NCBI RefSeq assembly: GCF_901709675.1
Contig: NC_051098.1
Coordinates: 621,500-685,499, forward strand
DNA length: 64,000 bases
Source of the DNA: Syngnathus acus
Taxonomy: Eukaryota; Chordata; Actinopteri; Syngnathiformes; Syngnathidae
Direction: 5' to 3'
The position numbers were made by a program, and so were the translations under genes. The notes under the pieces were generated by a model, which searched no databases, was not told the DNA's origin, and saw only the letters and a program-made list of their open reading frames with translations. Shown here piece by piece: positions 23,281-31,686 of the stretch (positions within the stretch are counted from its first letter, which is position 1; each line of letters opens with the position of its first letter).

Positions 23281-24548
23281 CCGGCTAAGAGTTTTAGCGG
23301 ATCATGGAGCTTTTAGCGGAGCTCCAGCCGGTCCTCTGGGGGGCCCTCCGCCTAACTTTTTTAGCCGGCCGGGGCTTCCAGGGACCCGGCTAAGCATTTT
23401 TACCGGATCATGGAGCTTTTAGCGGAGCTCCAGCCGGTGCTCCAGGAGGCTATCCGCCTAACTTTTACGCCCGAGGAGGCTTCCAGAGCCTCGGCTAAGC
23501 ATTTTTACCGGATCATGGAGCTTTTAGCGGAGCTCCAGCCGGTGCTCCAGGAGGCTATCCGCCTAACTTTTACGCCCGAGGAGGCTTCCAGAGCCTCGGC
23601 TAAGCATTTTTACCGGATCATGGAGCTTTTAGCGGAGCTCCAGCCGGTGCTCCAGGAGGCTATCCGCCTAACTTTTTTCGCCGGCTTAGGCTTCCAGGGA
23701 CCCGGCTAAGCATTTTTACCGGATCATGGAGCTTTTAGCGGAGCTCCAGCCGGTGCTCCAGGAGGCTATCCGCCTAACTTTTACGCCCGAGGAGGCTTCC
23801 AGAGCCTCGGCTAAGCATTTTTAACGGATCATGGAGCTTTTAGCGGAGCTCCAGCTGGTGCTCCTTGAGGCTATCCGCCTAACTTTTACGCCCGAGGAGG
23901 CTTCCAGAGCCTCGGCTAAGCATTTTTAACAGATCATGGAGCTTCCAGGTGACTTCCAGCCGGTGCTCCTTGAGGCTCTCCGCCTAACCTTTACGCCCAA
24001 GGAGGCTTCCAGAGCCTCGGCTAAGCATTTTTAACGGATCATGGAGCTTTTAGCGGAGCTCCAGCCGGTCCTCTGGGGGGCCCTCCGCCTAACTTTTTTA
24101 GCCGGCCGAGGCTTCCAGGGCCGCGGCTAAGCATTTTCAACGGATCATGGAGCTTTTAGCGGAGCTCCAGCCGGTGCTCCTTGAGGCTATCCGCCTAACT
24201 TTTACGCCCGAGGAGGCTTCCAGGGCCTCGGCTAAGCATTTTTAACAGATCATGGAGCTTCCAGGTGACTTCCAGCCGGTGCTCCTTGAGGCTATCCGCC
24301 TAACTTTTACGCCCGAGGAGGCTTCCAGAGCCTCGGCTAAGCATTTTTAACGGATCATGGAGCTTTTAGCGGAGCTCCAGCCGGTGCTCCTTGAGGCTAT
24401 CCGCCTAACTTTTACGCCCGAGGAGGCTTCCAGAGCCTCGGCTAAGCATTTTTAACAGATCATGGAGCTTCCAGGTGACTTCCAGCCGGTGCTCCTTGAG
24501 GCTCTCCGCCTAACTTTTACGCCCGAGGAGGCTTCCAGAGCCTCGGCT

Positions 24549-24741
24549 ATGCATTGTCCCACGCTGACAAGTACGCAATATACATGCAAGTACACAACAC
24601 CAAAAGTAAAAAGGAGAGGGCCGCAACAGTTTGCGTGCAGCCATGCCCGATTAGGGTACCAGGAGGTCGGCTAGACGTGTGTCCGCTCTCGCTGGAGCTC
24701 TGCTGGAAGATCGGCGCCGTCTGGCGGACATGCCGTGGTAA
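24549..24741. other. Low-copy junction sequence after the satellite
   Basis: The last 106-bp unit stops after GCCTCGGCTA. About 190 bp follow that do not repeat elsewhere in the window and that I do not recognise. It leads directly into the 28S-like fragment. Confidence 0.6.
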
Positions 24742-24785
24742 CGCGGGCAAACGGCGAGAGTAACTATGACTCTCTTAAGGTAGCC
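24742..24785 (+). rRNA. 28S rRNA gene fragment (44 bp) spanning the R2 target site
   Basis: The segment reads CGCGGGCAAACGGCG, then GAGTAACTATGACTC, then TCTTAAGGTAGCC. It corresponds to the deeply conserved vertebrate 28S segment around the R2 retrotransposon insertion point (TTAAGG^TAGCC), with about two differences as I recall the human sequence. The match ends abruptly after TAGCC, where 28S would continue with AAATGCC. It is a fragment and not a functional rRNA gene: nothing else of the rDNA unit is present on either side. Confidence 0.8.
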
Positions 24786-24819
24786 TGAGGTGAAATGGTC
24801 TCCGGTCCGACTTTGTGAG

Positions 24820-25745
24820 AGCTGGCCCCCCACCCCACGCAAAATTTAAGTAAAATAGTCTGTTTCGTTTGTGCTTCGTTTGTGCTGGTTTGTGCAGCAA
24901 AAATTTTCGTTTGTGCTGCTATGGTTTTTTAGTTATGAACGATTCTTTTATAGGTCATCCAGAGTTCACCCAGCCCCCCATCTGCTCAAAATGAACCCAA
25001 AATGGTACCGTTCGTTTGTGCTTCGTTAGTGCTGGTTTGTGCAGCAAAGATTTTCGTTTGTGCTGCTTCCGTTTCGGAGATATTAGACATTTATTTTATA
25101 GCGATGACGTCACCTAGCCCCCCACTTCGCTCCAAATGGACCCAAAATGGTACCGTTCGTTTGTGCTTCGTTTGTGCAGGTTTGTGCAGCAAAACTTTTC
25201 GTTTGTGCTGCTTCCGTTTCGGAGATATTACACATTTATTTTTAGCGATGACGTCACCCAGCCCCCCACCGCTCCAAATGGACCCAAAATGGTACCGTTC
25301 GTTTGTGCTTCGTTTGTGCAGGTTTGTGCAGCAAAAATTTTCGTTTGTGCTGCTTCTTTTATAGGTCATCCAGAGTTCACCCAGCCCCCCATCTGCTCGA
25401 AATGGACCCAAAACGGTACCGTTCGTTTGTGCTTCGTTAGTGCTGGTTTGTGCAGCAAAAATTTTCGTTTGTGCTGCTTCCGTTTCGGAGATATTACACA
25501 TTTATTTTATAGCGATGACGTCACCCAGCCCCCCACTTCGCTCCAAATGGACCCAAAATGGTACCGTTCGTTTGTGCTTCGTTTGTGCAGGTTTGTGCAG
25601 CAAAAATTTTCGTTTGTGCTGCTATGGTTTTTTAGTTATGAACGATTCTTTTATAGCGATGACGTCAGGTAGCCCCGCCCCCCTGTTTACTTCCAAATTG
25701 ACCCAAAATAGTGCCGGTCGTTTGTGTTTCGTTTGTGCTGCAAAA
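24820..25745 (+). repeat. Left inverted arm of the foldback element
   Basis: Contains repeated blocks with GGTACCGTTCGTTTGTGC at about 25,004, 25,149, 25,291, 25,415 and 25,560 (spacing 124-145 bp), each with runs of GTTTGTGCTGC. Four perfect TGACGTCA palindromes (CRE/ATF-type sites) lie at 25,105, 25,249, 25,516 and 25,660. Inversely repeated at 29,046-30,019. Open frames across it are by-products of the repeats. Confidence 0.9.
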
Positions 25746-26030
25746 ATGGTACCGATTGTGCCGCAAAAAAATTTGTTGGCGTTCAGTGAATCATTCAATT
25801 TGTCATTTATTTAATACTAATTTATTTTCTAGAGATGTCAAATCCTTGCTCCATGGATCGTTAATTAACCATTTGTTTGTGCCATTGCAATTTTTCATTA
25901 TTAAAATCATGCATCTTCATTAACCCCCTGTCATGTATTTTATTCTTTTTCACTTGACATCATGATAACTCCTTAATTCTTACACATGTATTATCCAACT
26001 AATTACCATGCCAAGTGACCTCTGCAGGCC

Positions 26031-26170
26031 GGTAAGACATATCGCAACAGGGTGGCGAAAAACAAAGACGTGCAACTTTTTCAAGCGACAAATACACAAC
26101 TATCTCCGAAGATTTAATAACAGTGAGTGACAGAAAGCGTCTTTTTCTGGGAAGTGACCATCGACCAATG
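26031..26170 (+). other. Possible upstream coding exon of the foldback transposase
   Basis: A frame open from just after a TAA at about 26,030 to a strong donor-like AAT|GTAAGT near 26,170. It encodes a charged segment with RKRLFLGSDHRP near its end. A join to an acceptor at AAATACAG (about 26,367) would be in phase with the main transposase frame. No start codon is visible in this frame, so a further exon would be required. Inference only. Confidence 0.3.
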
Positions 26171-26353
26171 TAAGTAAAAACTTTGTGAGGGCAGGATGGA
26201 ACCACATGTATGGCGAGCATCACAGGCAAATAAATCGATGGACTTCGGAGACCCTGAGCCAAGCCACCTGCCAAATTTGGCCACCCTGCGCAAGGCAAAG
26301 CAAGAGAAAAATGATTTGGCATTAGGTGACAAAATCCAATTTTATCATTGCAG

Positions 26354-27556
26354 ATGTTGAAATACAGTGCACCTCACAGTGACAGCATCAAAGACATTGG
26401 ACTTGACAAGTTTTTCTGTCACTATTGGAGTCAAACACAAATGCATGTGTACAAGAGCTTAAAGAAATCCCACCCAATATTATGTGTTGATGCAACTGGC
26501 TCAATAGTTAAAAAACTGATGAGGCCGAATGGCATGTCTGGCCATATCTTCCTGTATCAGGGTGTTATGACAGGGCATACCAGCTCCAGTGTCCCAGTCG
26601 TGCAGATGCTGTCAGAGAAGCATGATGTTAATGCTATCACACAGTGGCTGAAGGAATGGATCCATGCAGGTGCATCTGTTCCTAAAGAAGCAGTGAGTGA
26701 CTTTTCTCTGGCGATTCTTGGAGCTCTAGTCAAAGCTTTTACCCCTCATCCTGATCTGAAGAGCTGCATCAATGAGTGCTTTAACATTTCACGTGGGAAT
26801 CAACCTGGACATCTACCCCCATGTTTTGTCAGGGTAGATGTAGCACACTGCATTAAGATGATCTGCCGATGGGACTGCCTGAAAAACAAAAGACCTCGTG
26901 TTAAGGATTTCTTTGTTAGGTCAATAGCACAGCTTCTTAAGTCACAATGTTTGCAACATGCAAAAGAACTTCTTCGTGCTATCACCATTGTGGCACTGAG
27001 TGAGACAGAGGGTAATGACAATTCTGGAGCCCCTGTCCCATCAGAAAAGTGCAAGAAATACTTGAGAGCGCAAATCGCAGAGGAATTTGTCCCCATTTCA
27101 GATGAGGAAGTTGAGGGACAAGAACCAGGTGATTCATTAAATCAGCACATCCAGACTAATGTCCGAGAGTGGGTGACAGAAATATGTGAGGAGAGCAGGT
27201 CACTTGCCATGGCTGATGGGGATAGAGACAACATCCACTTCCTCCCTGAGATTATTCCCCAAATAACAAGACTTGGAAGTTACTTGCCACTCTGGACAGC
27301 AATAATGGTCCCTCTCTTCAAAAGCGCCAGCATCACTGCAAGTTCCGCAGCTGTTGAAGCAGAGTTCAAAAACATAAAAAAAGGCCTTTTCAAGCATGAA
27401 AGCCTACCCATTCGTGTGGACCGGTTTGTTGCTCGTCATCTTTCCTTCATTGAGGGAAACATGCGGATTTGCTCTGCAAAACAAAAAGTGATGTGTGTGA
27501 TGCCACGACCGTCAGAGAGCCTGACAATGTCTGCAGTACTTCTCAAACTGAAGTAG
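26354..27556 (+). CDS. MULE/NOF-like DDE transposase
   Basis: About 400 residues, in frame from ATG 26,354 to the stop at 27,554-27,556. The ATG directly follows TCATTGCAG, a good 3' splice acceptor, so the real N-terminus may come from upstream exons. Recognisable motifs: ILCVDATGSIVKKL near residue 45 (first catalytic Asp candidate), EAVSDFSLAILGAL near 115 (second Asp), a Cys/His segment CFVRVDVAHCIK near 160, and SSAAVEAEFKNIKKG near 332 (Glu candidate). This Asp-Asp-Glu order with an insertion before the Glu fits MULE-type transposases, which cut and rejoin DNA at the element termini. The protein would act on the inverted arms flanking it. Its last 29 codons overlap the protease-like frame. 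Family assignment is from motif memory, without a search. Confidence 0.65.
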   Translation: MLKYSAPHSDSIKDIGLDKFFCHYWSQTQMHVYKSLKKSHPILCVDATGSIVKKLMRPNGMSGHIFLYQGVMTGHTSSSVPVVQMLSEKHDVNAITQWLKEWIHAGASVPKEAVSDFSLAILGALVKAFTPHPDLKSCINECFNISRGNQPGHLPPCFVRVDVAHCIKMICRWDCLKNKRPRVKDFFVRSIAQLLKSQCLQHAKELLRAITIVALSETEGNDNSGAPVPSEKCKKYLRAQIAEEFVPISDEEVEGQEPGDSLNQHIQTNVREWVTEICEESRSLAMADGDRDNIHFLPEIIPQITRLGSYLPLWTAIMVPLFKSASITASSAAVEAEFKNIKKGLFKHESLPIRVDRFVARHLSFIEGNMRICSAKQKVMCVMPRPSESLTMSAVLLKLK

Positions 27557-28506
27557 TAAACAAAAGGGGAGAAAAATCTCATCCTGGAGCGGAGCCAGAT
27601 GTATCTACTGACAGTGCAGTTGAAAACTGGAGAGGTTTAGCGGTCCCACCGAAAAAAAGAAAGATAACTTCATATCTCTCTCCTTGTCCTGAATGGCTGC
27701 ATATTGACACACAAGTGGGCTGGAAAAAAGTCAAGGTACCATTGTTGAAAAACGGGAACCATCAACAGCCTGTTAAACTTCGCACATCAAAAGTGTTTGT
27801 GCTCAATACTTGTGCATTTGATTCTGTCTTGCAATGCTTATGCTGTTCTTTCTGTGAAAGTTTTTCATTTGAAAAGACTGTTCTGAACTATGAACGTGGG
27901 AACCAATTCCTCCACCTGGTGAAAACCATCACAACACAGAGTGTGAACCCACAGGTATACTCACAGAGGGCAGAACTGCTGGGGGAAATATTCAAACCTG
28001 TCCTCCTGACCTCTGGTGCTCTCCAAATTGATGCACAATGCCACATCTCCACTGTAATTGAGAGCGCAATGAGGAATATCCCAAGTGTTTATTTGATAAA
28101 ACAATGCTCCTCACAGTACTGCAGTTTAAGACAACAAGTAACAAGGCAAGTTTCATTTGCTTGTGCAAACATTGCTGTCTTGCAGACCTGTGGCATGGCT
28201 TCTCTTCAGGGCAACAATACAGGCAAGGCTCTGTGTTCAGGTAATGTTACTCACAGCTACAATCTGGGAGAGTTTGTGTGGATTGACACTGACCTTGGTA
28301 GCAGTTGCAAGGAAGTTGCCTTGCTTGAATTTCCCTCCAGTCTGGAGCTAAAAGAGAAGACCTTTACTTTGAGAGCAGTCATTGGCTTTGAACCAGGACT
28401 GACCCAGGATTCTCTCGGGCATTATGTGGCATACTGCAGGAGGACTGCATATGCCTGGGAGATTTATAATGACATGGGAAGTGGAGTGGAAAGCAGCAAT
28501 CAGTAA
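27469..28506 (+). CDS. Ubiquitin-specific-protease-like domain, probably C-terminal to the transposase
   Basis: A 345-codon open frame in the -1 frame relative to the transposase, overlapping it by 88 bp. It has no ATG near its start, so it is probably reached by a frameshift, splicing or a lost indel. Near residue 62 is a nuclear-localisation-like PPKKRKI. Then NTCAFDSVLQCL (about residue 113) matches the USP cysteine box (NTCYMNSVLQCL type), and near the C-terminus SLGHYVAYCRR followed by WEIYND matches the USP histidine/aspartate box. Together these suggest a papain-fold deubiquitinase (peptidase C19-like) with a plausible Cys-His-Asp triad. At about 240 residues the domain is smaller than cellular USP domains (over 300). 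A host gene inserted by chance is unlikely, because it lies inside the inverted arms and overlaps the transposase. Confidence 0.6.
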   Translation: MLCKTKSDVCDATTVREPDNVCSTSQTEVVNKRGEKSHPGAEPDVSTDSAVENWRGLAVPPKKRKITSYLSPCPEWLHIDTQVGWKKVKVPLLKNGNHQQPVKLRTSKVFVLNTCAFDSVLQCLCCSFCESFSFEKTVLNYERGNQFLHLVKTITTQSVNPQVYSQRAELLGEIFKPVLLTSGALQIDAQCHISTVIESAMRNIPSVYLIKQCSSQYCSLRQQVTRQVSFACANIAVLQTCGMASLQGNNTGKALCSGNVTHSYNLGEFVWIDTDLGSSCKEVALLEFPSSLELKEKTFTLRAVIGFEPGLTQDSLGHYVAYCRRTAYAWEIYNDMGSGVESSNQ

Positions 28507-29045
28507 ATACTAAGATCTTCCCACATGCTGTGTTCTACCACAGTGCAGTGATGCATTGTTTGAATTGTTGGAAAAAAAATGTTGATAATGTTCCCTTTGA
28601 CAAAGAAAGTTATTTTTCACGTTTTCAAGTTTCTTTTTCTGGCTGTCATCAACTTCACATACATGTATTAATTGTTGCATTAATTAATGTTTTGGAGCAG
28701 ACATAGACTCATCAGGTATTTAGATTGCGGTGAACCTTTTGCACGTCAGATGTAATTGAAAAAAATGATCACATAGGCTTATTGAAAACAAGGAAATTAA
28801 TCAATGAGCACGATACAACATAATTACAGAAATATCCTCGTACTAAAAGCCATTCCCCGCAGTGAAAGTTTCTGTAAGATAAAAAGAAAAGAAAAAAAAA
28901 AGGCTAAGAACATATTTACCTTGTATTCGTCCTGCATCAGGAGCATTCCAGTCCAGGAGCTTGAAATTCGCGACAAAATACAGGTGACGTGGGCTGGGTG
29001 ACGTCTTCGCTATGAATTAAATGTGTAATATCTGCAAAACCGTAG
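28507..29045. other. 3' noncoding region of the foldback element
   Basis: About 540 bp of AT-rich sequence between the protease-like stop codon and the right arm. No convincing coding frame. Near 28,980-29,010 it grades into degenerate arm sequence (GTGACGT motifs). Confidence 0.6.
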
Positions 29046-30019
29046 CATCACAAACGAAACTTTTTGCAGCACAAACCAGCACAAACGAAACACAAACGAC
29101 CGGCACTATTTTGGGTCAATTTGGAAGTAAACAGGGGGGCGGGGCTACCTGACGTCATCGCTATAAAATAAATGTGTAATATCTCCGAAACGGAAGCAGC
29201 ACAACGAAAATTTTTGCTGCACAAACCTGCACAAACGAAGCACAAACGAACGGTACCATTTGGGTCCATTTGGAGCGAAGTGGGGGGCTGGGTGACGTCA
29301 TCGCTATAAAATAAATGTGTAATATCTCCGAAACGGAAGCAGCACAAACGAAAATTTTTGCTGCACAAACCAGCACTAACGAAGCACAAACGAACGGTAC
29401 CGTTTTGGGTCCATTTCGAGCAGATGGGGGCTGGGTGAACTCTGGATGACCTATAAAAGAATCGTTCATAACTAAAAAACCATAGCAGCACAAACGAAAA
29501 TTTTTGCTGCACAAACCTGCACAAACGAAGCACAAACGAACGGTACCATTTTGGGTCCATTTGGAGCGAGGTGGGGGGCTGGGTGACGTCATCGCTATAA
29601 AATAAATGTGTAATATCTCCGAAACGGAAGCAGCACAAACGAAAATTTTTGCTGCACAAACCTGCACAAACGAAGCACAAACGAACGGTACCATTTTGGG
29701 TCCATTTGGAGCGAAGTGGGGGGCTAGGTGACGTCATCGCTATAAAATAAATGTCTAATATCTCCGAAACAGAAGCAGCACAAACGAAAATCTTTGCTGC
29801 ACAAACCAGCACTAACGAAGCACAAACGAACGGTACCATTTTGGTTCATTTTGAGCAGATGGGGGGCTGGGTGAACTCTGGATGACCTATAAAGAATCGT
29901 TCATAACTAAAAAACCATAGCAGCACAAACGAAAATTTTTGCTGCACAAACCAGCACAAACGAAGCACAAACGAAACAGACTATTTTGCTTAAATTTTGC
30001 GTGGGGTGGGGGGCCAGCT
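29046..30019 (-). repeat. Right inverted arm of the foldback element
   Basis: Reverse complement of the left arm, with the same 125-145-bp internal repeats and four TGACGTCA palindromes at 29,150, 29,293, 29,584 and 29,729. Terminal sequence GGGGTGGGGGGCCAGCT mirrors the left end. Confidence 0.9.
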
Positions 30020-30240
30020 TCACGCAGGTGCATTGTAGTCATAGCTTCTTTCGGAAGGCCATTATGACTGTCAACCCAAATAAATGTATGAGCACCTCAT
30101 ATTATATACAGTAAAAGCTACAAAACAAACCGACAAATAACTCGTTTTCAAATCAGACGAGTAAAAACTGGTCAAATATAAAAAAAAAAGATATTAAAAG
30201 TGAAGACAATTTGCAATTCTAGTAATGACACCAATTTGAT
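30020..30240. other. Unassigned AT-rich flank
   Basis: About 220 bp with no coding frame or repeat that I recognise. Confidence 0.5.
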
Positions 30241-30242
30241 GC

Positions 30243-30320
30243 ACAATTTGTCTTCGCGGGCCACATAAAAGGATGTGGCGGGCCGTATCTGGCTCCCGGG
30301 CCTTGAGTTTGACATCTGTG
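30243..30320 (-). mobile_element. hAT (Charlie-type) terminal fragment
   Basis: GCGGGCCACATAAAAGG followed by GGGCCTTGAGTTTGACATC at the right end is the reverse complement of the usual CA..GTCAAACTCAAGGCCC terminus of Charlie-like hAT elements. Only one end is visible, so it is a truncated or non-autonomous copy. Confidence 0.55.
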
Positions 30321-30787
30321 CTTTAGATGAACAAAACGGCTTTGAAAAGAGACCTTACGGAGGCTACGAAAAAAAGGTTCTCCAGCCTTATGGCAGGGGG
30401 TGCTACTGATCCCGGGATGCTTCATGCGAATAAGAGATCTCCAGTTCAAATTTAGTGAACTGAGGAGCAGTCGTACGTTTATTTAGTTTTACATTCGTTT
30501 TGTTTTTCTTTCCGTTTTTACATCTCGTTTTACAATGGAGGATTATGTATATATCCAAACGATTTTCAACTATGAATTTTCGGTCGAAGCAGGAGGTCAT
30601 CAGTAAAGGAAGAGTAACTCCGGAGTTAAAAGGTTTGATTCGGACAACGGGACTTCGGAACGGAGTGGTACGCACGATCGAAAACAAGTTTTTGATTCCA
30701 TGTGCTTTATTGAGTGTTTTATGTGTGAAGGACTGCTGATTTTAATTAAAATAGTTCAAATTAAATAATGAATAAGCCACACTAGAG
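30321..30787. other. Unassigned segment
   Basis: About 470 bp. The only open frame (30,500-30,739) resembles nothing I know. No repeat assigned. Confidence 0.5.
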
Positions 30788-30915
30788 CAGCGTTCCCCAA
30801 CCCTTTTTGTGACACGGTTAGGTGTTATGTTCAGAAACACGCGGACAACGGCTCCGTGCTCAGCCACGCTCGTGTACTTTGACGTAAAGTCACATACCAC
30901 ACTCAGTGATCAGGG
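30788..30915 (+). mobile_element. hAT-type terminus (CAGCGTTCCCCAACC)
   Basis: Begins CAGCGTTCCCCAACCC, a hAT-like terminal inverted repeat, and runs into the next repeat after about 125 bp. No matching partner end with an 8-bp duplication was identified. Confidence 0.5.
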
Positions 30916-31404
30916 AGCTTAATTTTGTCCGATCGCGCAACTGCAGCGCACCGCCGAACGCGCAACCGTAGCGCGCCGCCGACCGTGCAACTGCACCATG
31001 CTGGTCGTATTATTGTGACAGAGCAGTCGCTAAAATTTAGAAAATATTACTTTCCCAAATTTAAGTGGACCTCAGTGCGCAGGGAGCTTAATTTTTTCCG
31101 ATCGCGCAACCGCAGCGCGCCGGGGGCTCACTGTTGCATTGCTTTTGGAGAGTCTTTGTGTTTTAGGATGGCTTTATTGCTCCCACTTGCTTCCTTTGTA
31201 CGCATGATTAGAGTTATGCAATCCTCAGAGTAACGAGAATGTAATAACGAACGTAGTCAGTTGGCATACGGGTCCTCTCGGCTCATCTCGCGAGGTTCGA
31301 CAACGAATTTCGTCCGACATCCGAAGCAAATAAATCTCGAAGTTTTTGTTCGAATACCGATTTGTTCGAGAACCAGGACGTTCGATAACCGAGGCTCCAC
31401 TGTA
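30916..31404. mobile_element. Truncated MITE of the CAGTGGAGCCTCGGTT family
   Basis: Shares the internal segment GATCGCGCAACTGCAGCGC with the complete copy at 35,272-36,140 and ends in CCGAGGCTCCACTGTA, the family terminus. The left end is missing. Confidence 0.65.
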
Positions 31405-31676
31405 TTCTGAAGTAGTGTGTTGGTCCTAACGATCATTCGTTCATTCAGGTTTTCCCTCGTGTCAATCGGCTCTGTAGAGAAAAATTAAGAGAAAAGTTAT
31501 TATTTGGAAATTGTTTGAAAGACAAAATAAGCAAAAAGAGATTTGTATTTCTGTTTAGTTTTACACTTTTCTGTTTTGCACATTGGTGTAAAATAAAGGA
31601 CAGGAAAAATCAGAGGTTGGCATTCCTTTTGTTGTTCTCCCCACCTAGCTGTTCTACAGTTGCCAGTAGTTAAATA
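31405..31676. other. Unassigned AT-rich segment
   Basis: No coding frame or known repeat seen. Its last 10 bases form the left half of the direct repeat flanking the next element. Confidence 0.5.
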
Positions 31677-31686
31677 CATAAACAGA

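Larger units (their letters stand above)
10251..24548. repeat. 106-bp satellite array (~135 units)
   Basis: Unit start GATCATGGAGC recurs every 106 bp (TCAT at 10,581, 10,687 and 10,793). Each unit holds the palindromes GGAGCTCC and often CCTCCAGGAGG, and a GCTTAG/CTAAGC inverted pair about 17 bp apart. Three main variants occur: GGACCCGGCTAAGC (most units), GGCCGCGGCTAAGC (15.0-16.0 and 22.1-23.2 kb) and a 105-bp form GAGCCTCGGCTAAGC (16.2-16.95, 18.1-18.45 and 23.45-24.54 kb). The 105-bp form keeps one reading frame over short stretches, but frames break elsewhere, so no protein is inferred. Confidence 0.95.
24820..30019 (+). mobile_element. Foldback-type DNA transposon (MULE/NOF-like), 5.2 kb
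   Basis: Bounded by inverted copies of AGCTGGCCCCCCACCCC (left end 24,820; right end 30,019). The inverted arms are about 0.93 and 0.97 kb, built of internal 125-145-bp tandem repeats. The core (25.75-29.05 kb) encodes a DDE transposase-like protein and a ubiquitin-protease-like domain. Long inverted arms made of subrepeats around a MULE-type transposase recall the Drosophila FB-NOF system (established knowledge); the family assignment here is inferred from protein motifs. No target-site duplication was found: flanks TTTGTGAG and TCACGCAG differ. Apart from the frame change between the two coding regions the element looks well preserved. Confidence 0.7.

Noticed and set aside
24554-24763. Open frames across the junction and 28S fragment
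   Set aside because: Short, overlapping on both strands, and partly made of rRNA sequence.
24742-24785. Functional rDNA unit or true R2 insertion
   Set aside because: Only 44 bp of 28S is present, it is continuous across the R2 site, and no R2 coding sequence is adjacent.
25002-25814. Cys-rich open frames in the foldback arms (MVPFVCASLVL...)
   Set aside because: They follow the internal GTTTGTGC repeats, occur in several frames and in both arms; by-products of the repeats.
27469-27500. Canonical -1 ribosomal slippery site
   Set aside because: A-rich words are present but none fits X XXY YYZ in the transposase frame.
30925-31233. 102-codon open frame starting MSDRATAAHRRTRN
   Set aside because: Lies within a MITE copy whose other copy (35.4-36.0 kb) does not keep the frame.
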